DNA of 36,625 nt, taken from the NCBI GenBank assembly GCA_014584305.1, contig JACTND010000152.1:1-36625 (forward strand), read 5' to 3'. A program made the translations under genes and the position numbers. The stretch is from Planctomycetota bacterium. Lineage in GTDB: Bacteria > Planctomycetota > Planctomycetia > Pirellulales > Pirellulaceae. Shown here piece after piece: positions 1-8,415 of this stretch. Position 1 is the stretch's first letter. Every line of letters begins with the position of its first letter. Under the pieces are notes generated by a model that saw nothing but the letters and a program-made list of their open reading frames with translations, was not told the DNA's origin and did not search any database.

Positions 1-6
1 TCGATT

Positions 7-111
7 TTAGCCAGCCAATCCGGTAACGCGCCGCGTCAGGCGCTCGATCTGCGCCGCCTGTTTGACGATGATTACGCGACGTTCTTCGATGAGTGCGTCC
101 CGACTGTGCAT
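7..111 (-). pseudogene. Possible remnant of an IS66-like transposase N-terminus
   Basis: A 34-codon open frame on the minus strand runs from an ATG at 111 to a TAA at 9-7. Its translation starts MHSRDALIEERR and continues as a charged, leucine/isoleucine-spaced helix (KQAAQIERLTRRV). This resembles the coiled-coil start of IS66-family transposases (typically a DALI...QAAQIE...L..RV pattern), but the frame stops where the transposase would continue. No clear ribosome binding site precedes it. It may be a decayed insertion-sequence end, a short unrelated coiled coil, or chance. The rest of any element lies outside the window. Confidence 0.22.
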
Positions 112-312
112 GCCCAGACAGCATCAACAATCCCAAACCAACGCACTTCCATTTCTCCAGCCTCGAAGATCAACGCTCGATGTTTTCGAAAGTCTTGACA
201 TTGGGGGGGTAAAATGCTTGACCGACCCGATGGCGACTCTCATACTCGACGAGGTGGGTCAGGGCGGTTACTTTAAAAAGACGTCCCGGAAGCCTACCAA
301 ACCCGTGAACGA

Positions 313-341
313 TTGCGACAAAACTAAGAACCATGTACACT
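313..341 (+). promoter_or_regulatory. Possible sigma-70-like promoter for the repeat protein at 382
   Basis: TTGCGA at 313-318 and TACACT at 336-341 are separated by exactly 17 nt. Each matches four of six bases of the -35 and -10 consensus. The start codon lies about 40 nt further on at 382. Placement is sensible but the match is moderate. Confidence 0.3.
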
Positions 342-381
342 CTCAATCAGTGTGTGGGGTCTGGTCATCTTTGAGGCATGT

Positions 382-1602
382 ATGCAATCTTCTGTGCGCA
401 GTCTCGCTCGGCGGCCCGTGGCGAGGATTCTTCCAGGTTACGTTTATCAGCCGCTCGAACTACGACGCATGTTGGCCGGGGATGGAGCGTCAGTGGCCAA
501 CGGCAGCATCCTGGCGTATGAGTTCGAACACGATAGCTGGGGTCGCGTCGTTTGGGAGTCCACGACGATGGATTTCGACGAGGACGGCCTAGCCGATGCG
601 CGGACAATAAACCATTACGCGTACTCCGAGGACAACGGATGGACGACGCTCGTGGATACGGAAGAATACGACGATGGCGCGGACGGAACGATCGATTGGA
701 TCTTTACTAGCGAGTCAGTGACGGATGCCGAAGGGCGCACGCAATCGTTGCTGTCCATCTGGGATTACGACGCTGACGGCCAAGTGGATTTCCGCTCGTT
801 GCAAACGTTCGAATATGGAGCAGGCGGTGAATGGATCTCCCTCCGGACCGACGTCGATGAAGACGGCGATGGAACGTTTGACTATTGGTACATCGACGAT
901 TTCGATGACGGCGGCGATCCTGGGGACGTCGGCCAGGTCGAGGTCAGTGAAGAGTATGACGACTTCGACCGGTTGATCCGCCTCACCACGCGCTTTGATT
1001 TCGACCAGGACGGTGTGTGGGATCAGGTCGATACGAACTTCTATGCCTACCGCGAAGATTCGCTGATTGCGACAACCACGGAGGAGCAGGACCATGACGG
1101 CGACGGGTTCATCGATTACCGCTCCGTGGGAACGCACGAGTATGACGACGACGGCAACTTGCTCGCCATTCACTATGCCATCGATGAGGACGGCGACGGC
1201 GTAGTCGAATGGGAGTACACCTCTGATTTTAGTTTCCTGGAACCTCGCGGCGAAGCGACTGCTAACCTGGAAGCAGGTTTTGGAAATCCGGCGCCTGGCG
1301 GCCAGACGTTCCATTCGGTGGCCGCTTCGTACGCCCTATCGTTGAATCCATCGCTCCCTTCCATCGGTTTCGGAATGCATACGGTGGCCATGCCGCCGGT
1401 TGTCCCAGCGCAATTGGCTGATTCGTGGGCCTTGACCGGTGCGATCACACTGGAGGACGTGGCAGCGATTGAAGTGGGTTTCGCATTCCGTTCGAAGAAC
1501 CCCAAGTCGACCGGCAAACTGGAATCGGGTGAACGCGCGACAGAAAAACCCGGTTTATCCGACGTGGATCAGATAGCAAAAGCAGACCCGTCCGGGACAT
1601 AG
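382..1602 (+). CDS. Secreted acidic repeat protein with LEPR-XLL-like N-terminus (YD/calcium-loop composite repeats)
   Basis: A protein of 406 residues. The ATG at 382 is chosen because TTGAGG at 371-376 sits about 5 nt upstream; an in-frame GTG at 352 has no such site. The basic N-terminus leads to PLELRRMLAGD (about residues 24-34), a variant of the planctomycete LEPR-XLL export/sorting motif. Residues about 60-280 form five or six composite repeats. Each pairs an acidic loop of DxDxDGxxD type (for example DEDGDGTFDYW, DHDGDGFIDYR, DEDGDGVVEWEY), as in thrombospondin type 3 or dockerin calcium loops, with a YD-like strand such as EYDDDGNLL. The last 120 residues lack repeats and are Pro/Ala/Ser rich. 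It is probably a calcium-binding surface or extracellular protein. Partner and role are unknown. Confidence 0.75.
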   Translation: MQSSVRSLARRPVARILPGYVYQPLELRRMLAGDGASVANGSILAYEFEHDSWGRVVWESTTMDFDEDGLADARTINHYAYSEDNGWTTLVDTEEYDDGADGTIDWIFTSESVTDAEGRTQSLLSIWDYDADGQVDFRSLQTFEYGAGGEWISLRTDVDEDGDGTFDYWYIDDFDDGGDPGDVGQVEVSEEYDDFDRLIRLTTRFDFDQDGVWDQVDTNFYAYREDSLIATTTEEQDHDGDGFIDYRSVGTHEYDDDGNLLAIHYAIDEDGDGVVEWEYTSDFSFLEPRGEATANLEAGFGNPAPGGQTFHSVAASYALSLNPSLPSIGFGMHTVAMPPVVPAQLADSWALTGAITLEDVAAIEVGFAFRSKNPKSTGKLESGERATEKPGLSDVDQIAKADPSGT

Positions 1603-1805
1603 TTCGCAGTTGCAACTTGGTATCTCATAGTTTTGATGCAGAACATGTCTTCGACTGGCCGACCGGCAGTCCAACCATTTTGCGATTTGGTGGATTGATC
1701 ATCCAAATGCGTTCCAGTCGGAATTGGAATTTCCGGCAGGCGACTCGTTGAACGATTTTGGCTTATTGCGTGATTCCGAGCATTTGGCGACGACGCGTTG
1801 ATGTC

Positions 1806-2315
1806 TTAGCGAAATGGATCGTCAAGACACCAGTCGATCGTAGTTCGCGCCTCGGCCGGCACGTCGGCGTACAATTCGGACTCTTCGTGGAATCGGCTCG
1901 GTAATGACTCGGATCTCGACTGGATGTTATCCGGCGATTCTGGTGTTTCGCTCGTTGGGAAACGCTGGCTGATCAACACCCGGTAACGGCCCGGAGCCAA
2001 ACCCATCGAGTTCTCGGTAGTCAGCAGGCGATAATGTCCTGATTCGTCGGTTTTTCCCGTGGCAATCGGCAGCAACACGCCATCGCTAATCTCTGGCAAC
2101 AGGGGGACGAACACCACCCAAGCATCGACCACAGGCTGTTCGCGTCGCGTGACACGGCCTTCGACCTGGCATTGGATGGGAGACGCGGGAAATCCCGAAC
2201 AACCGACCAGCGGCCAAACCCCAAGCATGACCAAGCTCCAAGCCACCCACTCCCGGTGATGTTGAGTCAACGCGGCCGAAGCGCGCGTCGGCGGAAGCCG
2301 TTGTTTCTGGATCAC
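1806..2315 (-). CDS. Small lipoprotein with carboxypeptidase-regulatory-like domain
   Basis: A protein of 169 residues. The start is taken as GTG at 2315, one base after the stop of the upstream gene (TAG at 2319-2317). The sequence CTGGAGAA inside the end of that gene supplies a ribosome binding site, pointing to translational coupling. A hydrophobic stretch (about residues 27-39) ends in LVGC, a lipobox for signal peptidase II. It is followed by a transthyretin-like fold: EGRVTRREQPVVDAWVVFVP, then TDESGHYRLLT and APGRYRVLIS. This is the pattern of the small planctomycete lipoproteins with a carboxypeptidase-regulatory-like domain. Such proteins are usually envelope anchored with no assigned reaction. 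The family call is good; the function is unknown. Confidence 0.8.
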   Translation of the reverse strand: MIQKQRLPPTRASAALTQHHREWVAWSLVMLGVWPLVGCSGFPASPIQCQVEGRVTRREQPVVDAWVVFVPLLPEISDGVLLPIATGKTDESGHYRLLTTENSMGLAPGRYRVLISQRFPTSETPESPDNIQSRSESLPSRFHEESELYADVPAEARTTIDWCLDDPFR

Positions 2316-2316
2316 G

Positions 2317-5300
2317 CTACAAATTCTCCAGCTTGTGTTTGGGTAACTTGGCCAGTTGCTCGAACACATGTTCCAGTGAAATGGACAACGGTGCCACCAT
2401 CGGGACCCAATGTTGCGAGGGGTCGTCCTGCCGTTCGGGGAACATAATCTGCTCGACTTCAGCTTCTAACGCGGCCAACCACTCGGGGACTTTTATCCCC
2501 ACCCCCGACGAGGCGTCGAGCAGCGTTTGACATTCGTGCGCGATGATATCAAACGCCGAGTTCGATTTGCGCGACGTCGGATCATGCATGGCGGTAGCCA
2601 CTAACGCCACCAGGCGATCGACGTACATTGGTTGTACGAAACGGCCTTCCAGGTGATAACCCAAGGCCGGCAATTGTACGGAGTACTTCTCGCGAAGTTT
2701 TCTCAATTTCTGAAGATACGCGTCGGCCTCCGGCCCCACGCGTTCCATCAGCGAGCGGCGCCAGGCCTTGGCTACGCCATTTTCTTGCATGCGCACCATC
2801 ACCTGGTGCGCCCAGATGACTGGTTTCAAATGCCAACACACACGGTCATATTGCTTTTCCAACCGCAGAAAATCGAGCAACACATACAATAACTCACCGC
2901 GATCGGATTGGGTCGTGGTCGTATTGTATTCTTGATATCGTCCATAGTTCTCGATGATCGCTTCCAAAATCAGGGTGAGCCAACTGACGGCCTGGCGATG
3001 CGGAACCGACCGGTCAATATCGTCCAGCAACTTCGGCGGGTTATCCAAATCAGCTTTTTGCATTTGGAACAACCACGACTCAACCCCTTGGTGAAGGATG
3101 GCGCGGACGTTCGCTAACCGCAAGAACAACTGCGTGAACAAATCGCCGCCGTAGGATTGAATAAACTTGACCAACATGGCCCATGCGCGGCGGTCGGAGG
3201 CGGCTTCCAGCACGCTCAACCGCAGCGTGCGACTGTGGTCCAGCCACAAAACCAACAGGGATTGTGTCAAACCTTCGATGCAATCGAATAAAAGGTCCGG
3301 TTTGGCCTTGGCCGGTTTTTGTTTCCTGCTACCGCGCGATGGTGTGGTCTCATCGTCCGATTGGTGAGAATTAGCCAGTTGCGCCGCGCGAATCACAGCG
3401 GTCACCAAGGACGTATAGGCCACTTCGAACAAATCGTCGAATTCCGTAATGGCTCCCTGCGAGAACGGCGAATTGCGTTCCATGGCCATTGCTGTTTGCG
3501 TGAGTTCGCACGTTTCCACCAACAAGCCGAGACTCGGCAAGGTATGGAGCAATTCCCGCAGCGCTGCTTGTGTCGCGCGAAATTGCACGATGTCTTCGGG
3601 ATCGCCGCCCCGTGCCAAGGGAACGTACAGCAGCCGGCGGTACAGCAAATGATCGATCAGACTCGGAAAACGCTCGGCGATTAACTTCGGCGACCGCAAC
3701 AGAATCGCCGCATACACAGACAACATCGGCTTGTCGTCCGCCAGCCTGTCGTCGGCCCGGTCGATCGGTTGTTGGCTTAACAAATAGCCGATTGCCTGGC
3801 GGCTGGCCTGCAGAGCGCGGACAGCATTCTCGCAGCGTTCGCAAGACTCGATCACGTTCTGAACCAATGTTTCCTTGAACAACCGATGGCGATCGTACTG
3901 TTCTAGCGATTCGCTATCGACACCCGTATTGGGAACTTCATAGGCGTTGATCGAGCGCAACAAGTCGCGCAATCCATCGCGAATCGTCAAACCTTGATCG
4001 AGCCATGCCGACATGGCCGTGAGTCGATCGTCGAGCAATGTCCGCCAAGTCGCCGCCGTTTTGGCCGGGAGTTTGCGCCGCGCGGTGGGCGTCGGCAGCG
4101 GAAACGTGGCGGCCACTTCCCACAAGGCGGAAAGACAATCCAGAAATTGCAGCCGATCGAGAATCCGATCCCCTTCGGCCGTCAATTCAGCGTCCAACTG
4201 GGAGTCGGGTTCAAACACGGAACCCTCGAACCCGTCATCGGACTCCGATTGAAAAATCATTTCATCGTAGGCCGCGTCGAGCAAGGAATCCGAGCTTTGG
4301 TCCTCGTCGTCGTCCCATGACTCGTCCTCATCGACGATCTCCTCTACCTGCGCCTGCCGGCCCAAGACGAATAAGGGGACCAACCAATAGTTCCCGGCAT
4401 TGACCTCCAGGAAGTCGTAGAATTTACGAATGCGCCGCCAGATTTCGATGGCTGCTTGAGGATTCTCGGCAGTGATCGTTTTTCGTTGTTCGACTACCCA
4501 GCGGCGAACCAATTCGTGAAACGACGCATCGGGTTGCGCCAAGGGAATCGAATCACCCTGGCTCAACCAGTGGATCAACAGCGCTTGCGACGTGACAAAG
4601 TCGCCTCGGTCCAACAGCGCTTGGGTGACCAGCCAATAAGCGCTGGGCGAGCTAAACAACTCTGCGTGTTGGGCCCAAAACTCGATGCTCCCGGCCGCTG
4701 CACCGCCACGATGCCAGAGTTGCAGCGCCCGCGCGACAAGTTCCGCGGAATCGTAGGCCTCCAGTGGATCCAAGGCTTCCACCGACAAGACCTCGTGCGC
4801 CGCGAACTGACGCCACCATTGAGCGATCTCTAAAAACTTCTCGCGAATCGCAGCACATAAATCCGTGCGATCGGCAGCCGCCGCGTCGGCCCACATCCGG
4901 GCGCAGCGCGAGAAAATATAATTCATCATGTCCACCAGATCGTCGATCCGGTGGTCGCGAATACTGTCTTCGGGATGGGGTGTGAGCGGGTAGTTGCCGT
5001 CAAAACCGAGAATATTCCAGGGATCGACGATGGCGCCGCATTCGATTCCGCGCTGCAGCAATTGGAACACCTCGGAAACCAGCGGAATCGCCTGTTCCAA
5101 TTGACCGCCGTTGATCGCGCGCCGCAAGGCACTCAAACGGCAATCGATGTGCGTATGGATGCGCGCGGAAGCTACCGCCACGGAATCCGCTTGCTCCAAC
5201 GCCTTCTGGTCGTAACCCATCCGCGCGTACAGGGCCGACAAGCGACAGCGGATCAACTGCCGTTCGCGCTGCATCGCCAACGTGTGATTGATGTCTTGCC

Positions 5301-6375
5301 GCGCAGCGCCGAAAGGTTGGTGGCGTTGGCGGGCCTCGGCCTGTAAACGCTGGCGATGCTCGGCCGGCAATCGCTCCAGCAAGTCATCGTAAAACTGATC
5401 GCGGTACTTCACGACGATGGGGACCAGCTTGGCCAATGAAATGCTGGAATCGTGAGCGCCCGGCCCGCGACCACTGATACCGGAACTCATCAATATAGTA
5501 CAAGCCAACACAGCGCTCGCTTCGCGCATCAATTCTTCGCGGGGCAAATGGTGGTCGCGGGCTACACGATCCAACAACGCATCCAGCGTGACGCGATGAA
5601 CGATAAACCGACTGTAATCGCCTCGCAAGGTAACAGAATGCTCATCCCATTGCCCGAAGTGGTGATTCGGCCGCCGATTCACGGGATGGTCGAAATCCAA
5701 CGGCCGAGGATCGACGGCCAACTCGTGCATGCGGTCCAAGTCGAATTCCGCGTTCCACAGCAGCGTCGGGCACGTCTCGCGGAGAATGTCCATGGCCCCA
5801 GTCACCAATTCACAATAGGGACCATACGCCACGCCGGCGCCTTGGATATACAACGGCACGGGACGAATCCATTCATGGGCATAAGGTTCGGCCTTGTGCG
5901 CTTCCAACGTTGGCAACGGGCGATGCCCGCAATAATCGTTCAACTTGCGCAAGGCATGCCGTGTCAATTCGTCGCTGGGCATCCCGGTCGCCATTTGCGC
6001 CAAAATGACTTGAAAGGCGCGTCCGACAAAAAAAGCATTGAAGATGAATGCGTCGGTTTGGTGTACCAGCACCTCCCGATGGAATTCGCGAAAAGCCGGC
6101 AACAGATGGTGAAAACAGATGTCGATCGCCGTACGCGCTTGTTCGCAATCGGCAAACGACTCCTTTTCGCGTTGCAATCGATTTAATTCGTCGATGAGGA
6201 ATTGGCCAACACTATCCGGCGACGGCTCAGAACCGTCCCTGTGTGCCAAGCGGCGATACACATGATTGAGGTGGCAAAAGAAGGCCGGATCATGGTGGCC
6301 GCTGCCGAAATTCAAATATCCCAGGGCTTTTTCAGTTTCCGGCACGGCCGAATCGCCTCGTCTGCTGAGTTTCAT
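2317..6375 (-). CDS. Very large helical hypothetical protein with acidic spacer
   Basis: A protein of about 1352 residues from the ATG at 6375 (MKLSRRGDSAVPE). A TTG at 6453 would add 26 residues; neither start has a convincing ribosome binding site. I do not recognise the family. The sequence is almost wholly alpha-helical in character, rich in Leu, Ala, Arg and Glu, with TPR/HEAT-like helix pairs in the middle (for example ALEQADSVAVASARIH and ALLDRGDFVTSQALLIHW). There is no signal peptide or membrane helix, so it is probably cytoplasmic. A strongly acidic, Ser/Asp-rich segment around residues 675-735 (DEDESWDDDEDQSSDS) splits it into two halves, and a short Lys-rich linker (RKQKPAKAKP) follows further on. 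No catalytic motif is visible. It ends one base before the GTG of the lipoprotein gene, so the two are probably co-transcribed. It may be a scaffold. Confidence 0.8.
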   Translation of the reverse strand: MKLSRRGDSAVPETEKALGYLNFGSGHHDPAFFCHLNHVYRRLAHRDGSEPSPDSVGQFLIDELNRLQREKESFADCEQARTAIDICFHHLLPAFREFHREVLVHQTDAFIFNAFFVGRAFQVILAQMATGMPSDELTRHALRKLNDYCGHRPLPTLEAHKAEPYAHEWIRPVPLYIQGAGVAYGPYCELVTGAMDILRETCPTLLWNAEFDLDRMHELAVDPRPLDFDHPVNRRPNHHFGQWDEHSVTLRGDYSRFIVHRVTLDALLDRVARDHHLPREELMREASAVLACTILMSSGISGRGPGAHDSSISLAKLVPIVVKYRDQFYDDLLERLPAEHRQRLQAEARQRHQPFGAARQDINHTLAMQRERQLIRCRLSALYARMGYDQKALEQADSVAVASARIHTHIDCRLSALRRAINGGQLEQAIPLVSEVFQLLQRGIECGAIVDPWNILGFDGNYPLTPHPEDSIRDHRIDDLVDMMNYIFSRCARMWADAAAADRTDLCAAIREKFLEIAQWWRQFAAHEVLSVEALDPLEAYDSAELVARALQLWHRGGAAAGSIEFWAQHAELFSSPSAYWLVTQALLDRGDFVTSQALLIHWLSQGDSIPLAQPDASFHELVRRWVVEQRKTITAENPQAAIEIWRRIRKFYDFLEVNAGNYWLVPLFVLGRQAQVEEIVDEDESWDDDEDQSSDSLLDAAYDEMIFQSESDDGFEGSVFEPDSQLDAELTAEGDRILDRLQFLDCLSALWEVAATFPLPTPTARRKLPAKTAATWRTLLDDRLTAMSAWLDQGLTIRDGLRDLLRSINAYEVPNTGVDSESLEQYDRHRLFKETLVQNVIESCERCENAVRALQASRQAIGYLLSQQPIDRADDRLADDKPMLSVYAAILLRSPKLIAERFPSLIDHLLYRRLLYVPLARGGDPEDIVQFRATQAALRELLHTLPSLGLLVETCELTQTAMAMERNSPFSQGAITEFDDLFEVAYTSLVTAVIRAAQLANSHQSDDETTPSRGSRKQKPAKAKPDLLFDCIEGLTQSLLVLWLDHSRTLRLSVLEAASDRRAWAMLVKFIQSYGGDLFTQLFLRLANVRAILHQGVESWLFQMQKADLDNPPKLLDDIDRSVPHRQAVSWLTLILEAIIENYGRYQEYNTTTTQSDRGELLYVLLDFLRLEKQYDRVCWHLKPVIWAHQVMVRMQENGVAKAWRRSLMERVGPEADAYLQKLRKLREKYSVQLPALGYHLEGRFVQPMYVDRLVALVATAMHDPTSRKSNSAFDIIAHECQTLLDASSGVGIKVPEWLAALEAEVEQIMFPERQDDPSQHWVPMVAPLSISLEHVFEQLAKLPKHKLENL

Positions 6376-6616
6376 GTCCCGGTCGTCAAGCCAGTCCCTG
6401 CCGAGAAAACCGGCCAAAACATCCCCTCGGACAAGGGACGGGAGGATACCCAAGGAACAATTGTTCGACTCCTGCTGCTTATCCTAAAAATTCAGCCGAT
6501 GCTGTCTAGGAGTTGCGCCGGGCAACCGGCAACGACAGTCGCGGATCCCAAGGCGAATACCGCGCAAATACCGGCATTTTCCGGGCGCTGATCAAGTTCC
6601 AATTTTCGAGGCTTTT

Positions 6617-6645
6617 TTGCATCTGCGTTTCAAGTAAACTAGAAT
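6617..6645 (+). promoter_or_regulatory. Probable sigma-70-like promoter for the PQQ propeller gene
   Basis: TTGCAT at 6617-6622 and TAGAAT at 6640-6645 are separated by 17 nt. The -10 matches five of six consensus bases. The predicted start of transcription is about 60 nt before the ATG at 6715. Confidence 0.45.
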
Positions 6646-6714
6646 TTCCGGGGATTAGGCGCGTTTCAAGGCGGCCAGGTTCTACCAACTGTGTTGTTCC
6701 AACAAGGCAAAACC

Positions 6715-8244
6715 ATGTTCCATATTCGAGATCAACGATTCAGTGCGGTTTGTTGTGCGGCACTGGCGACGGCTGCTTGGTGGTGCTCCGCCGCTGCTGC
6801 GCGCGACGTGGGGATCATTTCCGAAGCGCAAGCGAATCGGATCGGCCTGTCCGTGCACTGGACCAGTCAAGTCGAGGCATCCAACCTGAACGATGTCGTA
6901 GCGGCGGTATTGGCTGTGGATGAGAACGACGCGACGACTTTCTTCGAGATCACCGGAGGACGCGTTCGCGAAGTCGTATCGCAACGCGATATCGCCCCCA
7001 ACGGTCGGCCGTTTGGAACAGGCGCTGAAGGATTGGCTCAGGCCCGTGCCTACGCCGAATTGCGCCGCGAGATGCTGCAGACGGAACTGAATGCTCGTGG
7101 AATCGAAGAAACCGTCGCGTTGCAAGAAATGACTTTGCCGCGGACGACGGTTTATGTCGCCACCCGCACGGGTGCTGTCCAAGCATTTGATGCGGAAACA
7201 GGGAGACAACTATGGCGCGCCAGTGTCGGCGAGTTGTATTTCGACGTGGTGGGCCTGGCCGCGAGTCCGCGATTCGTGGCGGTTGTCCTCGCTTCCTCCG
7301 TTTATTGCTTGGATGCAAAAACCGGAAAGGTCCTTTGGCAACAACGATGCAGCCACGCGGTCACTGCCAACCCAACTTTTAGCGACAATTATGTTTTTGT
7401 ACCTTTGTGGGACGGGCATTTGCAGGCCTTTCCATTAGACAATAATGGACGAGGACATCGCTATTTGACGTCGCGCGGAGTCCCATTGTATGCGGCCACG
7501 TTGGCCGGCAACGACTTGGGTTGGTCCACGGACCTCGGCACGTTCAATGTGGCCGATGTTGAGGAAGACCTGCGTTTGCTGTTCCGCCTGCGGATGGACA
7601 GTCGCGTCGTAGGCTCGGCCATCTATCGCTATGGCCATTTCTTTCTGGCAACGTTGAACGGTCATGTTTATGCCATTGACACGCGGCGTCAAAAGCTCAT
7701 GTGGTCATCGGGCTTGGGAGAAACCGTTTCCACGTCTCCGGTCGTCGTCGGTGAGAATATTTTCGTGTTCACCAATGTGGGGAAACTATTCAAGCTTGCT
7801 GTCCGTACGGGCGCGGTTGCCGAGGGCTGGCACTCGCCGCCGACCAATATCTACCGTTTTGTCGGTGCCAGTGACAACCATATCTTTGTGCAAGACGGCG
7901 TGGGAGATTTGGTCATGATCGACCAGCAATCAGGAAGCCGATTGGGGGCCATCGGTTACCGAGGAACGTTGAAAACCCTGAACAACCATCTGACAGATCG
8001 CCTGTATATTTGCCATGCCGGCGGGGCAATCCAGTGCTTGCGCGAGATTGCCAATGTCAATCCAATTTATCATGTGGACGAGGCTCGCAGCTTCCACCGC
8101 GCGCGGCAAAGCGGCGACGACGGCGGAGATAACGCAGCGCCTATTGAGGAAGACGACCCCTTCCGAGGTTTGGATGATCGCTTCCGTCGTGGCGGACAAG
8201 AACAGCGGGATGACTCCGATCCCTTCCGCCGCGGAGGCGGTTAA
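6715..8244 (+). CDS. Exported PQQ-binding-like beta-propeller protein
   Basis: A protein of 509 residues. The ATG at 6715 is preferred over the in-frame GTG at 6691 because an AAGG stands 7 nt upstream and the protein then begins with a signal peptide: MFHIRDQR, a hydrophobic Ala/Cys/Trp core, and an AAA-R cleavage site near residue 29. Residues about 145-440 carry propeller blades of the PQQ-like type: VYVATRTGAVQAFDAETG then RQLW, VYCLDAKTGKVLWQQ, and HVYAIDTRRQKLMWSSG. The C-terminus is low-complexity and charged, with two DPFR.. motifs and Gly/Arg runs. Such propellers occur in PQQ dehydrogenases and BamB-like scaffolds. No dehydrogenase active-site features stand out, so a periplasmic binding or scaffold role is more likely. 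It stands alone before a separate promoter for the next gene. Confidence 0.85.
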   Translation: MFHIRDQRFSAVCCAALATAAWWCSAAAARDVGIISEAQANRIGLSVHWTSQVEASNLNDVVAAVLAVDENDATTFFEITGGRVREVVSQRDIAPNGRPFGTGAEGLAQARAYAELRREMLQTELNARGIEETVALQEMTLPRTTVYVATRTGAVQAFDAETGRQLWRASVGELYFDVVGLAASPRFVAVVLASSVYCLDAKTGKVLWQQRCSHAVTANPTFSDNYVFVPLWDGHLQAFPLDNNGRGHRYLTSRGVPLYAATLAGNDLGWSTDLGTFNVADVEEDLRLLFRLRMDSRVVGSAIYRYGHFFLATLNGHVYAIDTRRQKLMWSSGLGETVSTSPVVVGENIFVFTNVGKLFKLAVRTGAVAEGWHSPPTNIYRFVGASDNHIFVQDGVGDLVMIDQQSGSRLGAIGYRGTLKTLNNHLTDRLYICHAGGAIQCLREIANVNPIYHVDEARSFHRARQSGDDGGDNAAPIEEDDPFRGLDDRFRRGGQEQRDDSDPFRRGGG

Positions 8245-8298
8245 TCGGCACGCCGCCCCACCGCGATTGAACGAATCATTCGACGCACAGAATGCGAA

Positions 8299-8327
8299 TT
8301 GAGTCGCGTTTGTTCTCGCGGTATAAC
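8299..8327 (+). promoter_or_regulatory. Probable sigma-70-like promoter for the GT2 gene
   Basis: TTGAGT at 8299-8304 and TATAAC at 8322-8327 are spaced by 17 nt. Four of six and five of six consensus bases match. The GTG start of the glycosyltransferase follows at 8416. Confidence 0.45.
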
Positions 8328-8415
8328 ATGTACGCCCCTGATCGTCGGGCGGAACAAGTTTCCACCCTCTGTCAGATTGCGGCATTGCCATGTTAAGAGA
8401 ATTCGGGGAGGCTTC

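Noticed and set aside
195..215. TTGACA followed by TAAAAT as a promoter
   Set aside because: The gap is only 9 nt, far too short; the candidate at 313-341 is better placed.
62..592. An overlapping 176-codon open frame before and inside the repeat protein gene
   Set aside because: It overlaps the well-supported gene at 382 in another frame, has no ribosome binding site and no recognisable domain.
1640..1800. A short open frame in the gap after the repeat protein (reads ...WWIDHPNAFQSELEF...)
   Set aside because: About 53 codons with no start codon or ribosome binding site; could be a relic but cannot be supported.
5452..6186. A 244-codon plus-strand frame inside the giant protein gene
   Set aside because: Shadow of the 1352-residue gene, no supporting start or domain.
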